Shown here: positions 52,648-62,489 of the stretch, piece by piece
Layout: each line of letters begins with the position of its first letter
How positions within the stretch are numbered: the stretch's first letter is position 1
Assembly (NCBI RefSeq): GCF_001467585.1
Contig: NZ_LNXY01000020.1
Coordinates: 899,286 to 963,285 of the forward strand
Source: Legionella drozanskii LLAP-1
GTDB taxonomy: Bacteria > Pseudomonadota > Gammaproteobacteria > Legionellales > Legionellaceae
Direction: 5' to 3'
Length of the DNA: 64,000 nt
Notes under the pieces: model-generated
Seen by the model: the letters and a program-made list of their open reading frames with translations, nothing else
Told to the model about the DNA's origin: nothing
The model's database searches: none
Position numbers and translations under genes: made by a program

Positions 52648-53436
52648 TTGACTAGACTATTAAATCACTACAACTCCAGACTCAAAATTTCCTCATTTTT
52701 CTTATTTTTAATTACGAGTTTTTTTACCTTCATCGTAAAAGCTGAAGCGGATTTACAAGCGAGAGAAACTGCAAAATCACGCTATGCTTCCGGTGTAGAA
52801 TCCATTTTATCTTCTCATGACTATTTTCAAACAAATCGCAGCCCTCTTTATTGGCGAATTAACCCTTATTATTTACCCCAATTAACGGATAGCTCTTGTT
52901 CACTGGCTTCTGTTACCATGATTGTCAATGCAGCCCGTAGTCACCAACATTTGATGACGCATCAATCATTAGCCTCTCAAGATGAATTATTGAATCAGGT
53001 CAACGATAAGCAATGGCGCGAAGCGGTTAAACAAGGTGGCGATGGCGTAGCTCTTAATCAATTAAAAATATATCTCGAAAAAGCCTTAACAGTTTATGGC
53101 CTAAAAAATTTTAGGGTCACAGTGAAACAAATGAACAATAATGAAAAAGAAAATGAATCCACGCTTCACCAAACATTAATCGAAAGCGAAAACACCGGTA
53201 AAACGTTTATCATTGCAAATTTTAATCAAAAATTTTTTACCGATTTCGAAAATGTCGGTCATTTTTCACCCATCGGCGCTTACGACCATTCTACTCGACG
53301 AGTGTTAATCATGGACCCCGACCGCAAATTGTATGAGCCTTACTGGGTTCCAGAGAAATTATTATTAAAAAGCATGTCAACTCTCGATATCGACGGAGGG
53401 AATTTTCGAGGCTACCTTATCGTCAGCCTACAATGA
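52648..53436 (+). CDS. Exported phytochelatin-synthase-family cysteine peptidase
   Basis: 262 residues from a TTG (52648) with AAGG upstream. A signal peptide (ISSFFLFLITSFFTFIVKAEA) directs export. The family triad is visible: C84 in DSSCSLASVTMI, H205 in VGHFSPIGAYD, and D223 in IMDPDRKLYEPYWVP. Bacterial members usually cleave the glycine from glutathione rather than polymerise phytochelatins. Export to the periplasm suggests hydrolysis of glutathione or another thiol peptide there, or a role toward the host. The promoter is near consensus, unlike the PmrA-boxed neighbours. Confidence 0.8.
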   Translation: MTRLLNHYNSRLKISSFFLFLITSFFTFIVKAEADLQARETAKSRYASGVESILSSHDYFQTNRSPLYWRINPYYLPQLTDSSCSLASVTMIVNAARSHQHLMTHQSLASQDELLNQVNDKQWREAVKQGGDGVALNQLKIYLEKALTVYGLKNFRVTVKQMNNNEKENESTLHQTLIESENTGKTFIIANFNQKFFTDFENVGHFSPIGAYDHSTRRVLIMDPDRKLYEPYWVPEKLLLKSMSTLDIDGGNFRGYLIVSLQ

Positions 53437-53621
53437 AACTCTGATCCTATTTAGTTTAGGAGGAGCTAGCTGGCGCCTTGGGACTTGGCCCATAGTCATC
53501 AGGTCCAGCCATATTTAGGTAATAATTCAATTTTGTAGACTACAATTAATCGTTCGGAGTCTGAGAGTTCCCAGCAATTTTTTCTCAGGTATCCGTTCTA
53601 TACCTCTCCTAGGGAAATTCA

Positions 53622-54236
53622 TTATTCGGTGGAAGGTTGGAAAGAAAACCATTCGTTTAATTTAGCAATTAACTCGTCCACTCCTTCCCGTTTTAATGAA
53701 GAAAAGCTTTGGGCGGAAATCAAGCCTTCCATTAACTCATAATGTCTTCGCACTTTTAGAACTGTATTTTTGGCCTCGCTACGACTTAATTTGTCTGCTT
53801 TGGTTAAAAGAATATGCACGGGCAATTGGCGCTCGACGGACCAATCAATCATCATCCGATCCAATTCTTTCAAAGGATGGCGGCTATCCATCAATAGGAT
53901 TAAACCACGGAGGCATTGGCGCACATCTAAATAGTGAGCTAAATTTTTTTGCCAGTCTTCTTTGACCTGCTGTGCGACTTTTGCATAACCATAACCCGGT
54001 AAATCGACAAGCCGGCGTGATTCATCGATGCCAAATAAATTGATTAATTGGGTTCGCCCCGGGGTTTTACTTGTGCGTGCTAAATGCTTAATTCCGGTTA
54101 GGCAATTCAGTGCACTTGATTTTCCAGCATTAGAACGGCCAGCAAAGGCAACCTCAAAACCTTCATCCGGCGGTAATTGATTGACGCGTGCAGCACTTTT
54201 TAAAAACACGGCTTGAGCATAAGGATTCATTAACAT
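53622..54236 (-). CDS. engB: Ribosome biogenesis GTPase EngB (YihA)
   Basis: 204 residues. GTPase motifs: G1 GRSNAGKS, G2 region [16 protein letters not shown]3 [13 protein letters not shown]4 LTKADKL, G5 SAQSFSSLK. EngB assists assembly of the large ribosomal subunit and is essential in many bacteria. The start could also be the ATG six bases downstream (54230). It is divergent from the cytochrome c4 gene, the standard gammaproteobacterial arrangement. Confidence 0.95.
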   Translation of the reverse strand: MLMNPYAQAVFLKSAARVNQLPPDEGFEVAFAGRSNAGKSSALNCLTGIKHLARTSKTPGRTQLINLFGIDESRRLVDLPGYGYAKVAQQVKEDWQKNLAHYLDVRQCLRGLILLMDSRHPLKELDRMMIDWSVERQLPVHILLTKADKLSRSEAKNTVLKVRRHYELMEGLISAQSFSSLKREGVDELIAKLNEWFSFQPSTE

Positions 54237-54307
54237 TTATTCGATTTCACTTTGGGATTTTTACCCAAGCAGTGTACCATTAAACCACTTAAATCCTCGG
54301 AAAAAGA

Positions 54308-54907
54308 ATGAAAAAAATCTTTTGTGCTCTTGCCTTTCTCGGCACAATAGTTAGTGCATCTGCTGAAACATCGAAAACAGAACCAGCAAAAGCCGTTTTA
54401 TGTGCAGCCTGTCATGGATCACAGGGTATTAGTCAGGATCCGCAATGGCCAAATCTTGCAGGACAACACGCGAATTATCTCATAAAACAATTGCAAGATT
54501 TTAAAACAGGAACGACGCGCAATGCCGCTACAATGACCGCAATCTTAGCCAGCCTAAATGACAAAGATATAGCCGAACTGTCAATTTTTTACTCTAAAAT
54601 GCCTCTTCCCGCAGGACAAACACCAGAAAAATTTTTAAAACGAGGTGAACTCTTGTATCGTGGCGGTGATTTTGCTAAACACCTTACCGCTTGCATCGCT
54701 TGCCATGGTCCGAAAGGTACTGGCAATGCCCAAGCAGGTTTTCCGGTATTAACAGGACAACATGCTGCTTATACTGTTCAACAATTACAAGCATTTAAGG
54801 ACAAGAAACGAGCAAACGACTTAAATTCCATTATGCGCGACATTAGTTCGCGTATGAGTCAGGAAGATATGGAGGCGGTGGCCTATTACATTCAAGGTCT
54901 ACATTAA
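54308..54907 (+). CDS. Cytochrome c4 (dihaem)
   Basis: 199 residues with a signal peptide (MKKIFCALAFLGTIVSASAE) and two haem sites, C32-A-A-C-H36 and C129-I-A-C-H133. The two halves are similar, each with a LAGQHA/LTGQHA segment, as in cytochrome c4. This is a periplasmic electron carrier, often passing electrons to cbb3-type or other oxidases. The dsbA-like gene follows 20 bases later. Confidence 0.95.
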   Translation: MKKIFCALAFLGTIVSASAETSKTEPAKAVLCAACHGSQGISQDPQWPNLAGQHANYLIKQLQDFKTGTTRNAATMTAILASLNDKDIAELSIFYSKMPLPAGQTPEKFLKRGELLYRGGDFAKHLTACIACHGPKGTGNAQAGFPVLTGQHAAYTVQQLQAFKDKKRANDLNSIMRDISSRMSQEDMEAVAYYIQGLH

Positions 54908-54927
54908 TTTTTAAAGAGAGTAATATA

Positions 54928-55566
54928 ATGTTAAAACGTTTTGTAGCGATCGTACTTTTACTTCTACCACTTTTAGCTTCAGCGGAAGAATTCGTTGCTG
55001 GCAAAGATTATGAATTAATCAATGGAGCAGACGCTAAATCCAATACTCCGAAGGTAGCAGTCACCGAATTTTTTAGCTACGGATGCCCTTGGTGCTATCG
55101 CATTGATCCTGCACTGATGACTTGGGTAAAACAACAGGGTAATGCCATTCAGTTTTCGCGTGTGCCTGTCGTATTTAATAAAGATTGGACCTTTTATGCC
55201 AAAGCTTATTACACCGCTAACCTCCTAGGTTTAGAATCTAAACTCAATCCTCTCTTGTTCAAAGCGATTCAGGATAAAGGTCATTCAATGAATTCTAATC
55301 AAGCGATGATCGATTTTTTTACTGCACAAGGCATAGATCCAACCACTGCGAAAAGTGCCTTTGAAAACTCAACAACCATCGATATGCAGCTCAATCAAGG
55401 TACCACATTAATGGCTCGTTACCATGTCAATGGCGTTCCTGCGATAGTAGTCAATAATCAATTCAAAATCGATTTGCAGATGGCTAGAGAAGAGGCTCGA
55501 TTATTTAAAATTCTTGATTTCTTAATTGCCAAGACGAAATCAAAAGAAAGCAAATCGGCAGCTTAA
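54928..55566 (+). CDS. dsbA: DsbA-family thiol:disulphide interchange protein
   Basis: 212 residues. A signal peptide (MLKRFVAIVLLLLPLLASAE) precedes a thioredoxin fold with C53-P-W-C56, where E. coli DsbA has CPHC, and the cis-proline loop HVNGVPAIVVN. It oxidises cysteines of periplasmic proteins. The Trp in the active site should shift redox potential relative to CPHC. It is co-directional with cytochrome c4, a conserved pairing. Confidence 0.9.
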   Translation: MLKRFVAIVLLLLPLLASAEEFVAGKDYELINGADAKSNTPKVAVTEFFSYGCPWCYRIDPALMTWVKQQGNAIQFSRVPVVFNKDWTFYAKAYYTANLLGLESKLNPLLFKAIQDKGHSMNSNQAMIDFFTAQGIDPTTAKSAFENSTTIDMQLNQGTTLMARYHVNGVPAIVVNNQFKIDLQMAREEARLFKILDFLIAKTKSKESKSAA

Positions 55567-55573
55567 TTTCAGA

Positions 55574-55600
55574 TTAGGTTGGGTCTTAGCTCCAACCTAA
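55574..55600. terminator. Hairpin after dsbA
   Basis: A perfect nine-base stem, TTAGGTTGG (55574-55582) with CCAACCTAA (55592-55600), starting eight bases after the stop. Only TT follows, so termination strength is uncertain; the Nudix gene starts 24 bases further. Confidence 0.5.
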
Positions 55601-55623
55601 TTACTCACGATCAGGAGAATAAT

Positions 55624-56247
55624 ATGGCCAAGAATAAAATATATTGGCTTAAATTAATTTCTGAAATTCAGGCCCTCGCCCAAAATGGTCTTGCCTATTC
55701 CAATAATGAATTTGATACTCAAAGGTATTTAAAATTGCGTGAAATTGCAGCTGACCTTGCCAGCAATTATTCAAAAAACACCCTAGAAGAACTTGATCAT
55801 TTATTTTCATTGGAAGAAAGTTACGCCACCCCCAAACTGGATGTGCGCTCTTTTATTTTACAAGATAATAAATTGTTACTAGTGAAAGAACGCTCAGATG
55901 GGTTATGGACGCTACCAGGCGGTTTTGCTGATATTAATGAATCACCTTCTGAAGCCGTAATTAGAGAAACTAAAGAAGAAACCGGCTTTGAGGTTTCTGC
56001 ATTAAGATTACTCGCTTTATGGGATAAACTTAAGCACGATCATCCACCACAATGGCCGCATGTGTACAAATGCTTTTTTTATTGTGAAATCCTTTCTGGT
56101 GAAAAAAAAGAAAATATTGAAATTGCGGAAATCGATTTCTTCGACCTGAATGATCTACCCCCCTTATCCACTCATCGAGCCACTAAAAAACAAATTCTAA
56201 GCTTATATGAGATTTTGAGGAATTCCGATAAAACCTTTTTTGACTAA
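55624..56247 (+). CDS. Nudix hydrolase with N-terminal helical domain
   Basis: 207 residues from the ATG at 55624, which has AGGAG six bases upstream. An N-terminal helical domain of about 65 residues (IYWLKLISEIQALAQNGLAY...) is typical of Nudix_N-type ADP-ribose or NADH pyrophosphatase relatives. The Nudix box is complete: GFADINESPSEAVIRETKEETG. A metal-dependent pyrophosphohydrolase of a nucleoside-diphosphate derivative is expected; the substrate is not known. Confidence 0.85.
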   Translation: MAKNKIYWLKLISEIQALAQNGLAYSNNEFDTQRYLKLREIAADLASNYSKNTLEELDHLFSLEESYATPKLDVRSFILQDNKLLLVKERSDGLWTLPGGFADINESPSEAVIRETKEETGFEVSALRLLALWDKLKHDHPPQWPHVYKCFFYCEILSGEKKENIEIAEIDFFDLNDLPPLSTHRATKKQILSLYEILRNSDKTFFD

Positions 56248-56321
56248 TCGGACAGAGTTACTTCGCTGAATAAGCGGTGTATACTCAAAAACTATCAGAC
56301 GGCAGCTCATGTAGAAATATA

Positions 56322-56996
56322 ATGTCAGGACAATATTCTAGAACAACACTAATACTTGCCATGCTAAGCTTGCTAGTTTGTCTTCTGTCCGTGCCCTTTC
56401 TGCAATTTCCTTTCACGACAGTAGTTAAAGCCATTCCAACCTTATTTCTTATTAGTCTCACCGCAAAAACCGAACACTCTGCCATTAGAAATTTATTGCT
56501 TGCAGCGCTTGGTTTTTCATTGGTCGGTGATCTTGTGCTTACTCTACCTATCGATTTGGCACTGCACTTAGGGATCTTGGCATTCATTTGCGCTCAATGT
56601 GCTTATATTATTTTATTTTTAAAAAATGCAGAATTTAGCAATAAACGCTTGTCCATTTTTCTAGTGATGCTGATGCTCATGGCAATCAGTTTCTATGGCC
56701 TTTACTCGCATTTAGACGATATGAAAATACCTGTAATGGTTTATAGCTGCTGGCTTATCACTATGATTTTTTGTGCCTTACATGTGAAGCAGCAGACATC
56801 CATTATCAGCCTCGGCGCTTTTTTATTTCTATTTTCTGATCTCAGTTTTGCTATTAATCAATTTATTTTTGCAAATGATAAATTCATCTCTATTTTAGTG
56901 ATGTATCTCTATTATGCGGCGCAGTTTTTATTTGTCATTGCTGTCTTGGAGATGAAAAACTTCAAGGAAACTGAGTGCGCTCTTGTGGAAGCCTAG
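56322..56996 (+). CDS. YhhN-family membrane protein (lysoplasmalogenase-like)
   Basis: 224 residues from the ATG at 56322; a GTG at 56277 would add 15 polar residues, and neither has a clear ribosome-binding site. About eight hydrophobic segments cover most of the length. KAIPTLFLISL, ALGFSLVGDLVL and FLFSDLSFAIN with conserved Asp residues fit the YhhN/TMEM86 family, whose animal member hydrolyses lysoplasmalogens. The bacterial role is unclear. Confidence 0.8.
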   Translation: MSGQYSRTTLILAMLSLLVCLLSVPFLQFPFTTVVKAIPTLFLISLTAKTEHSAIRNLLLAALGFSLVGDLVLTLPIDLALHLGILAFICAQCAYIILFLKNAEFSNKRLSIFLVMLMLMAISFYGLYSHLDDMKIPVMVYSCWLITMIFCALHVKQQTSIISLGAFLFLFSDLSFAINQFIFANDKFISILVMYLYYAAQFLFVIAVLEMKNFKETECALVEA

Positions 56997-57013
56997 GTTG
57001 GGCCTTGAAATTG

Positions 57014-57082
57014 CCCCCCCTCGCTCGCGCAGAAAACTGAATAATTGGATCATGTTTTTCGCGAGAAGGGCTGGGGAGAGGC
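57014..57082. repeat. Dispersed palindromic repeat, second copy of 683-745
   Basis: CTCGCGCAGAAAACTGAATA and TTTTTCGCGAGAAGGG, with outer CCCC/GGGG pairing, match the unit at 683-745. It lies between convergent YhhN and thyA genes. Confidence 0.55.
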
Positions 57083-57096
57083 AAAAGATCTTAACC

Positions 57097-57891
57097 CTAC
57101 ACTGCTATCGGCGCCTTAATTGTCGGATGCGATTGATAATCAAGAACTTCAAAATCGTCAAATTGATATTCAAAAAGAGACGTAGGTTTGCGCTTAATAT
57201 GCAACTTAGGTAGCGGCAAAGGATCGCGTTGCAGTTGTGTACGCGCTTGTTCGAGATGGTTTAAATATAAATGACAATCACCCCCAGTCCAAATGAAATC
57301 ACCAACCTCAAGATTGCATTGTTGGGCTACCATATGGGTCAATAATGCATAGGAAGCAATATTAAAAGGCACCCCTAAGAATACATCGGCTGAGCGTTGG
57401 TATAATTGACAGGACAGTTGGTTTTTAGCAACATAAAACTGAAATAAGGCATGGCAAGGCATTAATGCCATTTTATCAAGTTCCCCCACATTCCAAGCGC
57501 TTACTAGTAGTCGTCGAGAATCAGGATTCGTTTTGATTTGCTGTACAACCTCAGACAATTGATCAACGCTGCGTCCATCTGGAGTGGGCCACGATCGCCA
57601 TTGACGGCCGTAAATAGGTCCTAACTCTCCCTTACTATCTGCCCACTCATCCCAAATAGTCACCCCATTTTCATTGAGATAAGCGATATTGGTATCACCT
57701 TGCAAGAACCAAAGTAGTTCATGAATAATACTGCGAGTATGCAATTTTTTAGTGGTAACTAAAGGAAAACCTTCCGCTAATTTAAAACGCATTTGATAAG
57801 CAAAAACAGATAAGGTGCCTGTGCCGGTTCTATCCGTTTTCTCCACACCATGCTCTAAAATATGCTCTAGAAGTTGCAAATACGTTTTCAT
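57097..57891 (-). CDS. thyA: Thymidylate synthase
   Basis: 264 residues, exactly the E. coli length. The catalytic cysteine is in [47 protein letters not shown] and HLYLNHLEQ are conserved folate and dUMP contacts. It methylates dUMP to dTMP. Its ATG overlaps the lgt stop by four bases, the last link of the rppH-ptsP-TSUP-lgt-thyA chain. Confidence 0.97.
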   Translation of the reverse strand: MKTYLQLLEHILEHGVEKTDRTGTGTLSVFAYQMRFKLAEGFPLVTTKKLHTRSIIHELLWFLQGDTNIAYLNENGVTIWDEWADSKGELGPIYGRQWRSWPTPDGRSVDQLSEVVQQIKTNPDSRRLLVSAWNVGELDKMALMPCHALFQFYVAKNQLSCQLYQRSADVFLGVPFNIASYALLTHMVAQQCNLEVGDFIWTGGDCHLYLNHLEQARTQLQRDPLPLPKLHIKRKPTSLFEYQFDDFEVLDYQSHPTIKAPIAV

Positions 57892-58661
57892 CGTTTACTC
57901 CTATTTAAACAGTACAAGCCGGCTAATAGCATCGGAATAGAGAGTAACTGCCCCATCGTTAACCAATTAAATGCAAGGAAACCTAATTGCACATCAGGCT
58001 CACGGAAACATTCGGCAATTAACCGACACATTGCGTAGCCTGTTAAAAACATGGCAGACACTCGGCCTTGCGGTCGCGGTTTAGAGGCATACCACCATAT
58101 AAGGGTAAATAAAGCAATTCCTTCTAAACCTAGCTCATACAATTGAGAGGGGTGACGTGGTTGCCCATCCGAATGAGGAAACACCATTGCCCAAGGCACA
58201 TCAGTTACCCGTCCCCACAATTCACCATTGATAAAATTACCCAGCCGCCCCGCTCCAAGCCCTAAAGGAACCAACGGTGCTAAAAAATCGGTTACCTTTA
58301 AAAAAGGTTTTTTGAATTTACGGGCAAATAGCCACATCGCTACAGCGACACCAATTAGGCCACCGTGAAAAGACATCCCCCCTTCCCATAATTTTAGTAG
58401 GGTCCAAGGCTCGGTGAGTAATTGATGCGTATTATAGAAGAGCATGTAGCCAACTCGTCCGCCAATAATAACGCCAAGAGCACCATAAAAAATTAAATCA
58501 CTGATCTGCTCTGCAGTCCAATCCAATTGATAATGCTTAGCTCGCCATTGCGCTAAAACCCAAGCACCAGCAAAGCCAAATAAATACATTAAACCATACC
58601 AATGGACTTGGATGGGACCTAGCGAAAAAGCGACAGGATCAATGTGTGGGAATTCTAGCAT
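57888..58661 (-). CDS. lgt: Prolipoprotein diacylglyceryl transferase
   Basis: 257 residues, multi-pass inner-membrane enzyme. The signature [18 protein letters not shown] and HGGLIGV are present, with RHPSQLYE near the C-terminus. It moves diacylglyceryl from phosphatidylglycerol to the lipobox cysteine of prolipoproteins. It lies nine bases after the TSUP permease gene and overlaps thyA by four bases. Confidence 0.97.
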   Translation of the reverse strand: MLEFPHIDPVAFSLGPIQVHWYGLMYLFGFAGAWVLAQWRAKHYQLDWTAEQISDLIFYGALGVIIGGRVGYMLFYNTHQLLTEPWTLLKLWEGGMSFHGGLIGVAVAMWLFARKFKKPFLKVTDFLAPLVPLGLGAGRLGNFINGELWGRVTDVPWAMVFPHSDGQPRHPSQLYELGLEGIALFTLIWWYASKPRPQGRVSAMFLTGYAMCRLIAECFREPDVQLGFLAFNWLTMGQLLSIPMLLAGLYCLNRSKR

Positions 58662-58670
58662 AGATATACC

Positions 58671-59498
58671 TCAAAAAAGTCCTCTTAGAATCAGGAGATC
58701 AACAGCGGTTATAAGCAGCAAAATAATAAAACCATATCTCAATTGCTTCACCGGCACAATATAAGTTAACTTCGCACCCAAGGGCGCAAAAAAGCTGCTT
58801 GGAATGGCGATGCACAAAACAGCCGGCCAATAAACAAAGCCACTACTGTAGGCAGGCAAACCAGACGCTTTTGTACCGGTAATAATAAAGACTATTGTTC
58901 CTACTACAGCCACTGTTAGGGTCGCCAACGCAGAAATCGGTGCGATTTGTTTTATCTCTAAATTACAATAACTAAGATAGGGAACTGTTAAGGCACCGCC
59001 GCCCACACCCAATAAACCGGCAACTGAACCGATTATAAAATTAATCAGACCGTTGATCCAAGGAGGCGGGAAACGGTGATGACTAAGCTGTTTTTTATTG
59101 GTATCAAGGAGCATTTTAAAAGCGACAAATAGCAAAAAGCAGCCAAAAATCATGCGCAACCAAAAGGTGGATAATTGGCCAGAAAGCAAACCACCGCTAA
59201 TTGCACCTAATACAATACCCGGCCACAAGCGTTTATAAACATCCCAAAGAATAATGCCCTGCTTATAATGTTCGCGAATAGAAGATTGAGACGTGAAAAG
59301 CATCACAGCTAAGGATGTACCAGCGGCCATATGCATGACTAAATCTTGAGGAAAATTTGCTTTATGATTGAAAATAAACACCAAGGCTGGGACCACAATA
59401 ATGCCACCACCGATCCCCATCACACCGGATACTAATCCGGCAAAAATACCCGCTAAGACATAAACACCCGCATAGTAGAGGAGATCTACTCCACTCAC
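58671..59498 (-). CDS. TauE/SafE (TSUP) family membrane permease
   Basis: 275 residues with about eight membrane helices. The duplicated family motif appears as GLVSGVMGIGGGIIVVPAL and GSVAGLLGVGGGALTVPYL. TSUP proteins export or take up small sulphur-containing or organic anions such as sulphite or sulphoacetate. The GTG start overlaps the ptsP stop by four bases (GTGA). Position between ptsP and lgt is a Legionella-type insertion relative to E. coli. Confidence 0.9.
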   Translation of the reverse strand: MSGVDLLYYAGVYVLAGIFAGLVSGVMGIGGGIIVVPALVFIFNHKANFPQDLVMHMAAGTSLAVMLFTSQSSIREHYKQGIILWDVYKRLWPGIVLGAISGGLLSGQLSTFWLRMIFGCFLLFVAFKMLLDTNKKQLSHHRFPPPWINGLINFIIGSVAGLLGVGGGALTVPYLSYCNLEIKQIAPISALATLTVAVVGTIVFIITGTKASGLPAYSSGFVYWPAVLCIAIPSSFFAPLGAKLTYIVPVKQLRYGFIILLLITAVDLLILRGLF

Positions 59499-61786
59499 GA
59501 TCGGCCAGCCCGAATCAGACCGCCCAAGCCTTCTTCTTCCAAAGCTCTTTGTAAATTTAAGCGAATTTCGGCAGGGTGTTCCAGTTCCAAAACATCAGCC
59601 AATACCTTACGCGCCTTCGCTAAAGAGATATTTCGAATGACCCATTTTATTCGCGGCAAGCTAGTTGAGTTCATACTTAAAGTATCGAAACCCATCGCCA
59701 ACAATAAGATCACTGCCAAAGGATCAGAAGCCATTTCACCGCAGATACTGACTTCAACACCAGCGGCATGACCGCCTTCAACTACTTTCATTAAAGTCCG
59801 TAACATTGCCGGATGAAACGAATCATAGATTCCCGCAACTCGAGCGTTATTGCGATCAACAGCCAACAAATATTGCGTGAGATCGTTACTGCCCACCGAA
59901 AGAAAATCAACGCGTTTTGCCAATTCTCGCGCCAGATAAACGGCAGCAGGGACTTCAACCATCACGCCCAGCTTTGGTTTTTCAATGAAGCAGCCTTCTT
60001 CCAATAATTCATCAAACGCTTGTTCAACAAGAAAAATAGCTTCTTCAACTTCACTGAGATTCGTGACCATTGGCAGCATAATGCGTAAATTATTCAACTC
60101 TTCACTGGCACGCATCATGGCCCGCACCTGCATGAGGAACACATCGGGATGATCAAGCGTTACCCGAATGCCACGCCAGCCAAGATAGGGATTATCTTCC
60201 TTGACTGGAAAATAGGGGAGAATCTTATCGCCCCCGATATCTAAAGTTCGCATGGTGACAAATCGCGGGGCAAACGCTTTTAAAATTTGACGATAAATAA
60301 TGTATTGCTCATCTTCTGAGGGAAAGCGATCTCGGCTCATAAAAGGCACTTCGGAGCGATAAAGACCCACTCCCTCTGCACCAACGCTCATTGATAAGCC
60401 GGCGTCCATAGCAAGACCAGTGTTGACTTGCAAAGAGACGCGATAGTTATCGAGAGTTTCAGCAGGTTTATCGCGTAAACTGACTAAACTCTGATTCAGC
60501 TCTTGCTCTTCGCGCGCTAGTTTTTTAAATTCAGAAAAAATGGCTCTGGAAGGTGATACATAAACATGGCCAAAATAACCATCAACGACAATAGCTCTAC
60601 GCGACAAATGCTCAACTTTAAGACCCCGCACGCCCATGACCGTAGGAACACCTAAAGCCCGTGCCAAAATGGCCACATGAGAATTGTTCGCTCCTTTTGC
60701 CGACACCACACCGACTAGCTGCCCTTCCGGCACCTCTGCCAAGGCTGAGGCGGTTATTTCTTCACCAATTAATACAGTTCGTCGTGGATAAGCAATTTCC
60801 TCGCGTTGTGAACGCTGTAATTCAGCAAGGACTCTTCTACCTAGATCGCGAAAATCACTGGCACGCTCGCGCAGGTAATCATCTTCCATGCTTTCAAATT
60901 GCTGTACATGTTTTTTTATGACCGTTGATAAAGCGGCTTGCGCAGAGATTTGTTCCTCGCGAATAACATTCTCAACTTCTATACCTAAACTATCTCTATC
61001 GAGAATACGCAGATAAACATCAAACAAGGCATGTTCGTCTTCGGCAACGGTAGACTTCATTCGTTTACTTAAGCGCTGCATATCCTCGCGGGCAGCTTGT
61101 AAGGCCTCATAAAATATTTCAATTTCATCTTCGATACCCTCTACGCTATGCCGAGGCACAGAATCGATGTCGGCTTGAGGATAAACCACTACAGCGGTAC
61201 CAATTCCAATACCCGGAACCGATCCCACGCCACCTAGCGCCATTGGTGCCGCTTCGGTTTTGGTTGTGCCAGCAGGTATGGGTTGAGTTAATTGGGATAG
61301 TTCACCGGTGGCCTCAGCATGTGCAATCACGCCACCTAGTTGTGCGGCTAAAGTAATGAGAAACGCTTCTTCTGCATCATCGAAACAGCGCTTTTCAGCA
61401 CGCTGCACACTCATAACACCATAAAGTTTACGGTGCTGAATAATGGGTACTCCTAAGAAAGAGCGCAAATGCTCTTCTTCCAGCAAGGAATTTTGATGAA
61501 AATCAGGATGAGAAGGCGCATCCTCAATATTAATGGGTTCTTCACGCCGTCCTACTAAACCGATCAATCCACTGTCTAAACCCACACGAACTCTGGACTC
61601 AGCCATTTTGTTTAGACCATCAGTAGCAATCAGTACGTATTCAGCGTGCTTATTATCAATGAGGAAAACAGAGACAGCTTCGGCATCAACTGCTTTGCGC
61701 ACTCGCTGCACCAAAATAGTCAATGCTTCAGTTAAATGGCTTGCTGTGGTTACATCCTGTACGATTCGCTTTAATATTTTTAACAT
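59495..61786 (-). CDS. ptsP: Phosphoenolpyruvate-protein phosphotransferase PtsP (EI-Ntr)
   Basis: 763 residues. An N-terminal GAF domain (about 1-160) is followed by the EI-type swivelling domain with the phospho-histidine in KGANNSHVAILARALGVPTVMG, and a C-terminal PEP-binding barrel (FLSVGSNDLTQYLLAVDRNN, VSICGEMASDP). It begins the nitrogen-related phosphotransferase relay from PEP to NPr, which signals metabolic state. It starts one base after the rppH stop. Confidence 0.96.
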   Translation of the reverse strand: MLKILKRIVQDVTTASHLTEALTILVQRVRKAVDAEAVSVFLIDNKHAEYVLIATDGLNKMAESRVRVGLDSGLIGLVGRREEPINIEDAPSHPDFHQNSLLEEEHLRSFLGVPIIQHRKLYGVMSVQRAEKRCFDDAEEAFLITLAAQLGGVIAHAEATGELSQLTQPIPAGTTKTEAAPMALGGVGSVPGIGIGTAVVVYPQADIDSVPRHSVEGIEDEIEIFYEALQAAREDMQRLSKRMKSTVAEDEHALFDVYLRILDRDSLGIEVENVIREEQISAQAALSTVIKKHVQQFESMEDDYLRERASDFRDLGRRVLAELQRSQREEIAYPRRTVLIGEEITASALAEVPEGQLVGVVSAKGANNSHVAILARALGVPTVMGVRGLKVEHLSRRAIVVDGYFGHVYVSPSRAIFSEFKKLAREEQELNQSLVSLRDKPAETLDNYRVSLQVNTGLAMDAGLSMSVGAEGVGLYRSEVPFMSRDRFPSEDEQYIIYRQILKAFAPRFVTMRTLDIGGDKILPYFPVKEDNPYLGWRGIRVTLDHPDVFLMQVRAMMRASEELNNLRIMLPMVTNLSEVEEAIFLVEQAFDELLEEGCFIEKPKLGVMVEVPAAVYLARELAKRVDFLSVGSNDLTQYLLAVDRNNARVAGIYDSFHPAMLRTLMKVVEGGHAAGVEVSICGEMASDPLAVILLLAMGFDTLSMNSTSLPRIKWVIRNISLAKARKVLADVLELEHPAEIRLNLQRALEEEGLGGLIRAGRS

Positions 61787-62311
61787 TTATCGACTTTGAT
61801 TACCTCGCCTACGTCGTGCACTGAAAGGAGTGCGGCGTTTCTTTAACAGATATTCTAGTTCTTTCATAGCCTGAGTATAAACTTGTCGTTTAAAAAAAAT
61901 AACCTGCTCTGGAGGCTCGTGATAATCAATCCAACGCCAACTATCAAACTCGGGCGAATCACTTAAATCTAACCGTACCTTTTGTTCGCTGGCCGTTAAT
62001 TTAAGTAAATACCATTTTTGCTTTTGACCAATAACCAAAGGTTCGCTTCCATGACGGAGATATTGTTTAGGCAGGCGATATTTTAACCATCGTTTTGTAG
62101 AGCCTAAGACCTCTACATCTTCTCTATCTAAACCTACTTCTTCACGAAGTTCGCGAAACATGGCTTCCAGTGCTGTTTCACCTGTAGCCAGCCCACCTTG
62201 TGGGAATTGCCATGCATCATGACCATTTCGTCTTCCCCAAAAAACTCGACCGGAGGAGTTGGTTAGAATTATACCAACGTTCAACCGGTATCCGGCGCGA
62301 TCAATAACCAT
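61787..62311 (-). CDS. rppH: RNA pyrophosphohydrolase RppH
   Basis: 174 residues. The Nudix box GGLATGETALEAMFRELREEVGL (39-61) follows WQFPQGG, as in RppH. It removes pyrophosphate from the 5' end of mRNA and so triggers decay by RNase E. The basic tail (KKRRTPFSARRRRGNQSR) suits RNA binding. It is the first gene of the five-gene operon. Confidence 0.95.
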   Translation of the reverse strand: MVIDRAGYRLNVGIILTNSSGRVFWGRRNGHDAWQFPQGGLATGETALEAMFRELREEVGLDREDVEVLGSTKRWLKYRLPKQYLRHGSEPLVIGQKQKWYLLKLTASEQKVRLDLSDSPEFDSWRWIDYHEPPEQVIFFKRQVYTQAMKELEYLLKKRRTPFSARRRRGNQSR

Positions 62312-62411
62312 GTTGTCACTGCTTACACTAAACCGTTAATCCCCTGATTTTTCCACAAAGTACAAGAGCTTGGCAAATAAATCTGCGTTTAGTAACAATT
62401 TATCGTGAAAT

Positions 62412-62420
62412 TGATATAAT
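62412..62420 (+). promoter_or_regulatory. Extended -10 promoter for the asparaginase gene
   Basis: TGATATAAT is a perfect extended -10 (TGnTATAAT) 69 bases before the ATG at 62490. No good -35 is visible, which extended -10 promoters do not need. Confidence 0.5.
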
Positions 62421-62489
62421 CTTGTACTCTAGCTTGTTCTTCCTAAGCCTTTTTTAGTCCTGGAAGAGCCTTCACTCAGAATCTTATTT

